From NCBI GenBank assembly GCA_021776015.1, contig JAJFGT010000019.1:1-5404 (forward strand): a DNA stretch of 5,404 bases. The letters run 5' to 3'. The position numbers and the translations under genes are program-made. This stretch comes from Alphaproteobacteria bacterium (lineage in GTDB: Bacteria; Pseudomonadota; Alphaproteobacteria; Micavibrionales; Micavibrionaceae). Below, piece by piece: positions 1 through 5,055 of this stretch. The notes under the pieces were generated by a model, which was not told the DNA's origin, ran no database searches, and saw nothing but the letters and a program-made list of their open reading frames with translations. Within the stretch, counting starts at the first letter, position 1. Every line of letters begins with the position of its first letter.

Positions 1-204
1 TTTCAGTATAATCTAGACTGGGATACAAACATTAATGACGATGATTTACTTTTTGAGCATTGTGCCGTTACAGACCCCATGTCCTTGTCATTCCTTACAG
101 GGGGAACTCTTGATTTCATAACAAATATGAAAGGAGAAGAGTTTAAAATTATAAACCCAAATGCCGTTTCATCTTGTGGGTGTGGAACCTCTTTTTCAAT
201 GTAA
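1..204 (+). CDS. erpA: ErpA/IscA-type iron-sulfur cluster carrier, 3' part
   Basis: This is the C-terminal 67 residues of an A-type iron-sulfur carrier, a cytosolic protein that receives an Fe-S cluster from the assembly machinery and passes it to apo-enzymes. The reading frame is open from base 1 to a TAA at 202-204. The tail NPNAVSSCGCGTSFSM carries the family's C-G-C-G pair of ligand cysteines (residues 59 and 61 of the fragment). The run DPMSL..L.GG..D upstream of it matches ErpA more closely than IscA, from memory of E. coli ErpA. The window opens at the FQY that normally follows the GG-C-S-G motif, so the first ligand cysteine and about 40 residues lie outside. Between FEH and DPMSL the protein is about 3 residues shorter than E. 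coli ErpA and has an extra cysteine (fragment residue 21). The gene converges on the minus-strand purine unit. Family assignment is firm; ErpA versus another A-type subgroup is less so. Confidence 0.85.
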   Translation, partial: FQYNLDWDTNINDDDLLFEHCAVTDPMSLSFLTGGTLDFITNMKGEEFKIINPNAVSSCGCGTSFSM

Positions 205-232
205 CTTGTGGAACCTCTTTTTCAATGTAACT
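181..232. repeat. Perfect 26-bp tandem duplication over the erpA stop codon
   Basis: Bases 181-206 and 207-232 are identical 26-bp units beginning TGTGGAACCT and ending CAATGTAACT. The match continues 2 bp into a third unit. The first unit holds the last seven codons of erpA plus its TAA; the second lies wholly after the stop. Because 26 is not a multiple of three, the second copy is out of frame, but the protein is unaffected because the first stop is intact. It looks like a recent slippage or unequal-exchange event, as no base has yet diverged. Confidence 0.95.
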
Positions 233-249
233 TGAAGTATGGCTTCTAT

Positions 250-981
250 CTATAAACGGGTTTTCTGCGCATAATGTTGTGCGTGAGCGTGGGGGCTATG
301 AAAGAGCATTCTCAATTCATAACTCAGAAGAAACCATAAAACGGCGGCATTAAGCTCGAAAGTTTCTTCAATATAATCAAACTTTCTGGGCCCCGGTTGA
401 ATAAAAAGCTCTAAGATGATAACCCCCACAATCAAAGCTCCATAGATGAGAATATAAGGAGGAAAAGAGGATTGAAGCCCCTTCACTTTCCAGACTGGCC
501 ACAGATGACGATAATACCAAAAAGTGACACAGATCGCGCCAATTGCACAGGATAAGACAATCCGTAAACATAAAAGAAATCCCATGAAAAATAAGGATTC
601 TGATTCCACTGTTCCCACAGGAATTCCTCTTACAGCTAACATCAAAATATCTTGTACGCCTGTCAGATAAAGATCTCGAAGATCATCAACAAAAAAGCCT
701 AACCCCCAGCGCGTTTCTTCTCCAATCATAAAGAGAGCCACGGCAAGGCTTCCTATAATCATCCAAGATTTATTTTTATGCTTAAATAAGAGCCATCCGG
801 AAAAAGAAGCAGCTCCTACATATAATAGAACTGTCATATTTTCGGCGATACCATTTGGACGATATAAAAGATTATAGATCCATACTTGACCGTCGAATCG
901 AATAAAGAAAAAAGGGATAAAACTTGCAATAAAAAAGGCATAAAAAAACAACCAGTGGGGAGAACTTATAAAACTACGCAT
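250..981 (-). CDS. Polytopic membrane protein of unknown function, third gene of the purC-purS unit
   Basis: I do not recognise this 243-residue protein as a named family. It has about six hydrophobic segments (near residues 10-27, 49-67, 73-90, 129-156, 175-194 and 208-224), so it is an inner-membrane protein. Charged residues lie at or in the segment ends: GEETRWG at 87-93 and EETFE at 205-209. From memory, an E-E-x-x-W-G motif paired with a late E-E near the last helix occurs in some uncharacterised bacterial membrane proteins; I cannot confirm membership. The tail is His-rich (H228, H231, H233, H236). The ATG at 979-981 follows a strong GGAGGGG ribosome binding site (986-992), and the gene starts 17 bp after purS ends, so it is very likely co-transcribed with purC-purS. 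There is no direct evidence of a purine role; transport or maintenance of an intermediate is speculation. No strong terminator follows it. Confidence 0.85.
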   Translation of the reverse strand: MRSFISSPHWLFFYAFFIASFIPFFFIRFDGQVWIYNLLYRPNGIAENMTVLLYVGAASFSGWLLFKHKNKSWMIIGSLAVALFMIGEETRWGLGFFVDDLRDLYLTGVQDILMLAVRGIPVGTVESESLFFMGFLLCLRIVLSCAIGAICVTFWYYRHLWPVWKVKGLQSSFPPYILIYGALIVGVIILELFIQPGPRKFDYIEETFELNAAVLWFLLSYELRMLFHSPHAHAQHYAQKTRL

Positions 982-998
982 TCTGCCCCTCCATTTTT

Positions 999-1232
999 TT
1001 ACGCTCCTATCATAATTTCATAGTCTTCGATTACAGGATTAGCAAGGATCTTATCACACATCGCTTTGATTGTGTCCTCACTTGTTCCTTCGATCAGATC
1101 TAGCTCAAGGATTTTTCCTTGACGAACATCATTAACCCCTTCAAAGCCTATTCCACCCAGAGCATGGGTAATCGCTTTTCCTTGCGGGTCAAGAACACCC
1201 TTTTTAAGCATAATTTTAACAGTGACTTTCAT
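999..1232 (-). CDS. purS: Phosphoribosylformylglycinamidine synthase subunit PurS
   Basis: PurS is the small cytosolic component of the three-part FGAM synthase (PurS-PurQ-PurL), which converts FGAR, glutamine and ATP to FGAM in step 4 of de novo purine synthesis. PurS holds the glutaminase PurQ and the synthetase PurL together and helps ammonia pass between them. At 77 residues it has the normal family length. It shows the typical opening MKVTVKIMLKKGVLDPQG, followed by A....LG..G..GV.DVR.GK at residues 21-41, and the late VIEDYEI segment. The ATG at 1230-1232 is preceded by AAGGAG (1237-1242) at good spacing. It begins 14 bp after purC ends and stops 17 bp before the membrane protein begins, so it is the middle gene of a unit. 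Its partner purQ lies on the opposite strand about 1.3 kb away, which is unusual. Confidence 0.96.
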   Translation of the reverse strand: MKVTVKIMLKKGVLDPQGKAITHALGGIGFEGVNDVRQGKILELDLIEGTSEDTIKAMCDKILANPVIEDYEIMIGA

Positions 1233-1246
1233 GAAAACTCCTTGTC

Positions 1247-2128
1247 TTAAGATTTCTGCGGTTTTTTAGCAGTCTTAACTGCCTTAAATTTACGTTCTCT
1301 TGCACGCTCATTCTCAATATCTTCCAGCTGGGCCGCGACATCTTCATTGATTTCACCTTCTTTCATAAGCCCTCCCTCAGGAATTAAACCCAAACGTTTT
1401 GCAATCTCTTGATATCCCTCGACTAAATCTCCAAGATCATAAAGGAAGCGGTCTTTATCTAATTTTTCTCCTGTCTGCGCATCCCATATACGACACGTAT
1501 CAGGTGTTATTTCATCGGCCAGTATAATATACAACTCGTCATACTCACCCCATAAACGTCCAAATTCAAGTTTGAAATCCACAAGTTTTAAACCAATCCC
1601 CGTAAATAACCCACTTAAGTAATCATTCACCCGTAAAGACATCGCCACAATTTCTTCCATCTCATAGGGATCTGCCCAGCCAAATGTCAGAATATGGTCT
1701 TCACTGATTAAAGGGTTCCCTAATGCATCATCTTTGTAGTAAAACTCAACAAGAGGTTTGGGTAAATATTTTCCTTCTTCCAAGCCAAGACGTTTAGATA
1801 ACGATCCTGCTACAATATTCCGTACAACGATCTCGACAGGAATCATTTCAAGTTTACGTGTCAATTGCTCCCGCATATTCATTGAGTGCAAGAAATGTGT
1901 TGGAATACCTACGCCTTCAAGTCTCGTCATAATGTGAGATGAAATACGGTTATTCAGAACGCCCTTCCCTGCAACTATATCTTTCTTTGTTCCATTGAGG
2001 GCGACGGCATCATCTTTAAAATATTGAACAATGGTTCCTGGCTCAGGCCCATCATAGATAATCTTGGCCTTTCCTTCGTATAATTTGTTTCGCTTAGCCA
2101 ATAAACGATCACTCCTTATTGTTTCCAT
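1247..2128 (-). CDS. purC: SAICAR synthetase (PurC)
   Basis: PurC joins CAIR and aspartate using ATP to give SAICAR, a cytosolic step of de novo IMP synthesis. Both family signatures are present: [14 protein letters not shown] (around residues 96-109) and LVDFKLEFG (around 182-190). The nucleotide-binding opening [16 protein letters not shown] is near residue 17, and the [13 protein letters not shown] segment is near 205-217. At 293 residues it is longer than the roughly 240-residue minimal enzyme. The extra length is a 7-9-residue N-terminal extension before the conserved YEGKAK core and a charged, Lys/Arg-rich C-terminal tail (about residues 255-293), as I recall for alphaproteobacterial PurC. 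The ATG at 2126-2128 follows an AAGAAGAGG ribosome binding site, and no other Met precedes the conserved core. It is the first gene of a minus-strand unit with purS and the membrane protein, and is divergent from the zeta subunit-purQ unit. Confidence 0.97.
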   Translation of the reverse strand: METIRSDRLLAKRNKLYEGKAKIIYDGPEPGTIVQYFKDDAVALNGTKKDIVAGKGVLNNRISSHIMTRLEGVGIPTHFLHSMNMREQLTRKLEMIPVEIVVRNIVAGSLSKRLGLEEGKYLPKPLVEFYYKDDALGNPLISEDHILTFGWADPYEMEEIVAMSLRVNDYLSGLFTGIGLKLVDFKLEFGRLWGEYDELYIILADEITPDTCRIWDAQTGEKLDKDRFLYDLGDLVEGYQEIAKRLGLIPEGGLMKEGEINEDVAAQLEDIENERARERKFKAVKTAKKPQKS

Positions 2129-2146
2129 TGTTTACCTCTTCTTGTA

Positions 2147-2175
2147 TTGGAAATCATTGTTTAGCATGCTATACA
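2147..2175 (+). promoter_or_regulatory. Candidate sigma-70 promoter for the zeta subunit-purQ unit
   Basis: TTGGAA (2147-2152) and TATACA (2170-2175) are separated by exactly 17 bp and lie about 55 bp before the ATG at 2229. Each hexamer matches the consensus at 4 of 6 positions. The -10 box is overlapped by the palindrome at 2157-2176, so a protein bound there would compete with RNA polymerase. The call rests on pattern only. I found no convincing promoter for purC on the other strand of this region. Confidence 0.45.
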
Positions 2176-2176
2176 A
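2157..2176. promoter_or_regulatory. 20-bp near-perfect palindrome in the divergent control region, possible operator
   Basis: The sequence TTGTTTAGCATGCTATACAA is symmetric except for one T-T pair in each arm. Its core TAGCATGCTA (2162-2171) is a perfect 10-bp palindrome. It sits inside the 100-bp gap between the purC and zeta subunit genes and covers the -10 box of the candidate plus-strand promoter. Its size and place fit a dimeric repressor or activator site serving both transcripts. No terminator role is likely, as it has no adjoining T-run. The regulator is unknown; I cannot match the site to a known purine operator. Confidence 0.45.
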
Positions 2177-2228
2177 AACCCTGTAAATAACATTATCTAA
2201 AAATCACAAAAGAGGACACGTATAAAAA

Positions 2229-2564
2229 ATGCCTGACTTAGAAAATAGAGAAGCCGCATTCGAAGCAAAGTTTGTGTACGATCAAAATTTAAGGTTTAAA
2301 GTTGAAGCAAAATGTTGCCGACTCCTAGGACTTTGGGCCGCAGAGAAAATGGATATCGGCAACGAAGGAGAAATGGAACTCTATTCTAACGAAGTTGCCG
2401 CTCATAATCTTGAAGAAATTGGTTTTGATAACGTCAAACAGAAACTTCTCACAGATTTTAAAAACAAAGGGGTTGAAATCTCAGAGGAGGAAATAGACAA
2501 TAAACTCTCACAATGCATGATTGAGGCAAAGACGACTGTCATGGCGACTGAAGGCGATAAATAA
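2229..2564 (+). CDS. DUF1476 protein, ATP synthase inhibitor subunit zeta
   Basis: This 111-residue soluble protein belongs to the alphaproteobacterial DUF1476 family. Its characterised member in Paracoccus denitrificans is the zeta subunit, which binds F1 and blocks ATP hydrolysis by the F1Fo ATP synthase. The assignment rests on the family pattern REAAFEAKF..D..LRFK..A (residues 7-27), then LLGLWAAEKM (32-41), with a helix-rich, charged C-terminal half that has the D.....G..........I...L spacing of the family. Inhibition in Paracoccus lies mainly in the N-terminal part. Length is near the usual 105-110. The ATG at 2229 has AGAGGA at 2211-2216, a rather long 12-base spacing. It is divergent from purC and lies 4 bp upstream of purQ, so the two are co-transcribed. 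From memory, this gene often sits beside purC in alphaproteobacteria. Family is secure; true inhibitor activity in this organism is inferred. Confidence 0.9.
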   Translation: MPDLENREAAFEAKFVYDQNLRFKVEAKCCRLLGLWAAEKMDIGNEGEMELYSNEVAAHNLEEIGFDNVKQKLLTDFKNKGVEISEEEIDNKLSQCMIEAKTTVMATEGDK

Positions 2565-2568
2565 GAAC

Positions 2569-3258
2569 ATGAAAACTGCTATTATTATATTCCCCGGTAC
2601 AAATAGAGAAAAAGATATGGGCGATGCCATTCATGCTGTCTCAGGAAAACACCCTGAGCTCATTTGGCACAAAGAGACATCTCTTAAAAACTACGATCTT
2701 AGTGTTTTACCTGGTGGGTTTTCATACGGTGATTACTTACGTTGTGGTGCCATGGCCGCTCACTCTCCGATTATGACTGATATTATACGCCAAGCCCAAC
2801 GAGGGACACGTATATTCGGGGTTTGTAACGGATTTCAAATGCTCATAGAAACACAAATCCTTTCGGGTGCCCTCCTCCGCAATAATTCTTTAAAATTCAT
2901 CTGTAAGACAGTTCACCTCAAAGCCGAAAATACAGACGAACCCTTTACAAGGGGATTAGACAAAAAAACCATCATTCCTGTTCCTATTGCACATGGAGAT
3001 GGCAATTACTTTGCTAATGATTCTATTCTCAACACCCTTAAGGAAAACAATCAAATCGCTTTTCGCTACTGTAATGAAACAGGCGATACGACCAAAGGTA
3101 ACCCTAATGGATCGACAGAAAACATTGCAGGTATCTATAATAAACGTAAGACAATTCTTGGCATGATGCCTCATCCTGAAAATGCAACGCTTTCACATCA
3201 AAATACTCTTGCAGGACGTGATTTATTTAAAGGAATTCTTAACACCCTCAACGCATAA
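2569..3258 (+). CDS. purQ: Phosphoribosylformylglycinamidine synthase glutaminase subunit PurQ
   Basis: PurQ is the class I glutamine amidotransferase of FGAM synthase; it releases ammonia from glutamine for PurL, with PurS bridging them. The catalytic triad is visible: C86 in FGVCNGFQML, and H202 and E204 in MMPHPEN. The PGGFSYGDYLRCG segment (48-60) and PIAHGDGNYF (139-148) are family hallmarks. At 229 residues it has the standard length. I place the start at the ATG at 2569, because MKTAIIIFPGTNRE is the conserved N-terminus. A longer in-frame ATG at 2521 would overlap the upstream gene by 44 bp and add a 16-residue basic stretch with no family support. The start is 4 bp after the zeta subunit stop and has only a weak AAGG (2551-2554) upstream, which suggests translational coupling. 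purL does not follow; the next gene is unrelated. Confidence 0.96.
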   Translation: MKTAIIIFPGTNREKDMGDAIHAVSGKHPELIWHKETSLKNYDLSVLPGGFSYGDYLRCGAMAAHSPIMTDIIRQAQRGTRIFGVCNGFQMLIETQILSGALLRNNSLKFICKTVHLKAENTDEPFTRGLDKKTIIPVPIAHGDGNYFANDSILNTLKENNQIAFRYCNETGDTTKGNPNGSTENIAGIYNKRKTILGMMPHPENATLSHQNTLAGRDLFKGILNTLNA

Positions 3259-3285
3259 TACCTCAAGACAGTTTTGTATTTTTTT
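3257..3285 (+). terminator. Weak candidate terminator after purQ
   Basis: Right after the purQ stop, CAAGA (3264-3268) can pair with TTTTG (3272-3276) across a CAG loop. The stem can be extended by AATA/TATT past a 3-base bulge. A run of seven T (3279-3285) follows. The stem is short, AT-rich and includes a G-T pair, so termination would be inefficient. The call rests mainly on the T-run and its place at the end of the unit. Confidence 0.3.
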
Positions 3286-3344
3286 CTTATACTCAAATGT
3301 GTTACACTGGTTTATTATGCATGCTTTGTATAATCTTAAAGGAA

Positions 3345-3350
3345 AAGGAG
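3345..3350 (+). promoter_or_regulatory. Ribosome binding site that fixes a TTG start
   Basis: AAGGAG, within a longer purine run from 3338, lies 7 bases before the TTG at 3358. This is ideal spacing, and no ATG or GTG in that frame lies closer. The two ATGs just upstream (3317 and 3321) are in other frames. Confidence 0.75.
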
Positions 3351-3357
3351 ATCTTTC

Positions 3358-4086
3358 TTGAGTATTTGGGTTTTTATATGGATTGTCTTGCTCGTTTTTG
3401 TGCTGGGTATTTTCTTCTGGTCAATGCAAATTCTTTTCAAACAGAAAAGAGCGTGGAAAGCCCTCGCTAACTCATTAAACTTAGAATACAAAAACCAAGC
3501 CTTTCTTATGTCTCCGATTGTGGATGGTCGTTATAATGGTTATCACATCACACTCTATTCTGAAGAACAGCTCACAAAAGATTCAAGTAAACGACAATTT
3601 AGAACTGTTCTTGTCATGTCCTTTCAAGAAGGTTTTCCGACAGGTGGGGCTGTTGCCTCCGCAGGACGGAGACCCTTTGTTGAAGACCTTAAAATAGAAG
3701 ACGTTCATAGTCCTGACTTTAAAGGCTGGAATGGAAGCGTTATTTTCCATACACAAAATGATAAAATACTCTCTGCCTTTATGAATAACGATCGCTATAA
3801 AGCGCTTCACCATATTATGAACTTAAAAGGAAAAGAAAGCATTTTCATTTTTGATGATAAGGAAGCTTACTATCGGTTAGAAACAGCTGATCCTATGGTT
3901 GATCCAAATATAATTCAACAAATGCTCTCTAAACTCACAAAAGAGTGTGACATTCTTCGTCCAAATAAAAGCGATAAAGTTCTATTTTCTTCAAAAAAGG
4001 AACAACTAGAAGAAGAGCCTGAAGAGAAGGTATCTAAGCCAGAGCCTAAAAAAGAAAAGGCCAAGAAAAATAAAAAAGAAACATAA
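3358..4086 (+). CDS. Single-pass membrane-anchored protein of unknown function, TTG start
   Basis: I do not recognise a family for this 242-residue protein. Residues 3-26 (IWVFIWIVLLVFVLGIFFWS...) form one strong hydrophobic helix followed by KQKR, which predicts an N-out, C-in anchor with a cytoplasmic body. The body has a mixed alpha/beta look, with W..LA..L.LEYKN (36-47), VDGRYNGYHITLY (55-67) and FKGWNGSVIF (121-130). The last 35 residues are low-complexity, first acidic (LEEEPEE) and then Lys-rich (KPEPKKEKAKKNKKET). The TTG start is chosen because a good AAGGAG lies 7 bases upstream; the next Met is residue 23, inside the membrane helix. The gene lies 99 bp after purQ and may be partly transcribed from it or from its own promoter. 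It converges on mscS. The anchor resembles that of small scaffold or envelope-stress proteins, but nothing assigns a role. Confidence 0.85.
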   Translation: MSIWVFIWIVLLVFVLGIFFWSMQILFKQKRAWKALANSLNLEYKNQAFLMSPIVDGRYNGYHITLYSEEQLTKDSSKRQFRTVLVMSFQEGFPTGGAVASAGRRPFVEDLKIEDVHSPDFKGWNGSVIFHTQNDKILSAFMNNDRYKALHHIMNLKGKESIFIFDDKEAYYRLETADPMVDPNIIQQMLSKLTKECDILRPNKSDKVLFSSKKEQLEEEPEEKVSKPEPKKEKAKKNKKET

Positions 4087-4114
4087 GGCTCCCCTCCAAA
4101 GAAGAAAGCCTTAT
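4070..4114 (-). terminator. Hairpin terminator for mscS, overlapping the convergent gene's end
   Basis: ATAAGGCT (4083-4090) and AGCCTTAT (4107-4114) form a perfect 8-bp stem with a 16-base loop, placed 9 bp beyond the mscS stop. Read on the minus strand, the stem is followed by GTTTCTTTTTTATTTTTC, a good T-tract. That tract is the complement of the A-rich Lys codons at the end of the plus-strand gene, whose TAA stop lies in the stem itself. On the plus strand only a broken T-rich stretch (ATTCTAACTTT) follows, so termination there is likely weaker. The long loop lowers confidence. Confidence 0.6.
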
Positions 4115-4123
4115 ATTCTAACT

Positions 4124-4951
4124 TTAAGCCGCTTTTTTAACAGCTTCAGAATTACCCTCTATGATATGAAGGTCTCTTTGAGGAAACGGAATAGAAATTC
4201 CCTCTTTGTCGAATGTTGTCTTGATTGCTTCCATTAATTCAAAGCGAGCTGTCCAGTAATCTTTTGTTTTAACCCATGGGCGAACAACAAGATTAACTGA
4301 ATTATCAGCCAACTCAGACACAGCAATGGTTGGAGCTGGTGTTTTCAGTACATATTCATTCTTTTCTACAATAGCACTCAAAACCTTTTTAACTTTTTTA
4401 AGATCATCCCCATACCCAACACCGACAATAAGATCAATACGACGCTGAGGCTTTGCTGTAATATTTGTGATATTTCCTCCTGTTACCGTACTGTTAGGAA
4501 TAATAACAAGCTGGTTATCTCCTGTTGTCAGACTTGTTGTAAAAATAGAAATCTCTTCAACTTTTCCGATAACACCAGAGATATCAACTACATCTCCCAA
4601 TTTAAAGGGACGAAATAATATAATCATAACGCCGGCCGCTAGGTTTGAAAGAGATCCCTGAAGAGCCAAGCCAATCGCTAAACCTGCACCTGCAATAATG
4701 GCAACAAGAGATGTTGTTTCAATTCCAAGCTGACTTAACGCTGCAATAACAACAAAAGCCATGGCTAAACCAAAGAAAATATTTCCTGAAAAAGAGACAA
4801 GAGTTTCATCCACTTTAGCCTTTGTCATCATTTTTTTCAAAATAGAGACAGCTATTTGCACAAGCTTTTTCCCTATAAAGAAAATAGCAATCGCCATGGC
4901 AATCTTTAATCCATATGTCGCCGCATATTCAATAATTGTTTCTGTATTCAT
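4124..4951 (-). CDS. mscS: Small-conductance mechanosensitive channel, MscS family
   Basis: MscS channels are inner-membrane homoheptamers that open under membrane tension and release solutes during hypo-osmotic shock. At 275 residues this matches the minimal form (E. coli MscS is 286). Three membrane helices are seen near residues 12-34, 55-77 and 81-113. The pore helix AGAGLAIGLALQGSLSNLAAG is nearly the family consensus: L91 and L95 correspond to the hydrophobic gate leucines 105 and 109 of E. coli, and Q98, G99 and G107 match the kink residues. Next come FRPFKLGD (113-120), the beta domain with VIIPNS.V..G.I.N and the C-terminal alpha/beta domain ending in ISIPFPQRDLHI. The ATG at 4949-4951 follows GAGGAAGG (4961-4968). 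It is a single-gene unit, with its own candidate promoter and terminator. Nothing unusual is seen in the core. Confidence 0.95.
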   Translation of the reverse strand: MNTETIIEYAATYGLKIAMAIAIFFIGKKLVQIAVSILKKMMTKAKVDETLVSFSGNIFFGLAMAFVVIAALSQLGIETTSLVAIIAGAGLAIGLALQGSLSNLAAGVMIILFRPFKLGDVVDISGVIGKVEEISIFTTSLTTGDNQLVIIPNSTVTGGNITNITAKPQRRIDLIVGVGYGDDLKKVKKVLSAIVEKNEYVLKTPAPTIAVSELADNSVNLVVRPWVKTKDYWTARFELMEAIKTTFDKEGISIPFPQRDLHIIEGNSEAVKKAA

Positions 4952-5001
4952 TTTATTAGACCTTCCTCAATCAAGTTATTTACCTATTTTTGTATAAAAT
5001 T

Positions 5002-5030
5002 CTTATAAAGGATCAGATAGGTATTAGCAA
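5002..5030 (-). promoter_or_regulatory. Candidate sigma-70 promoter for mscS
   Basis: Read on the minus strand, TTGCTA (5025-5030) and TATAAG (5002-5007) are separated by exactly 17 bp and lie about 50 bp before the mscS ATG. The -10 box matches 5 of 6 consensus bases and the -35 matches 4 of 6. The position, in a 104-bp gap after the upstream gene's stop, fits independent transcription of mscS. Confidence 0.5.
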
Positions 5031-5055
5031 TAGTCGCCATTTTATAGATTACTCT

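Noticed and set aside
234..246. Terminator between erpA and the membrane protein gene (GAAG/CTTC hairpin)
   Set aside because: The stem is only 4 bp and no T-tract follows it directly on either strand.
377..571. Short minus-strand frame inside the membrane protein gene
   Set aside because: It lies in another frame of a well-supported gene with its own ribosome binding site and has no independent support.
2521..2568. Longer purQ start at the ATG at 2521
   Set aside because: It would overlap the zeta subunit gene by 44 bp and add a basic 16-residue leader; the conserved PurQ N-terminus starts at 2569.
2163..3326. GCATGCT shared by the purC upstream region (2164-2170) and the region before the anchored protein gene (3319-3325)
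   Set aside because: The match does not extend beyond about 7 bases, which is expected by chance around a palindromic hexamer.
3302..3334. Promoter for the anchored protein, with TATAAT at 3329-3334 and TTACAC at 3302-3307
   Set aside because: The spacer is 21 bp, no better -35 lies at 16-18 bp, and transcription would begin inside the ribosome binding site at about 3341.
4467..4997. Open frames on the plus strand opposite mscS
   Set aside because: They lie antisense to a gene with near-consensus MscS sequence and encode nothing recognisable; they are shadows.
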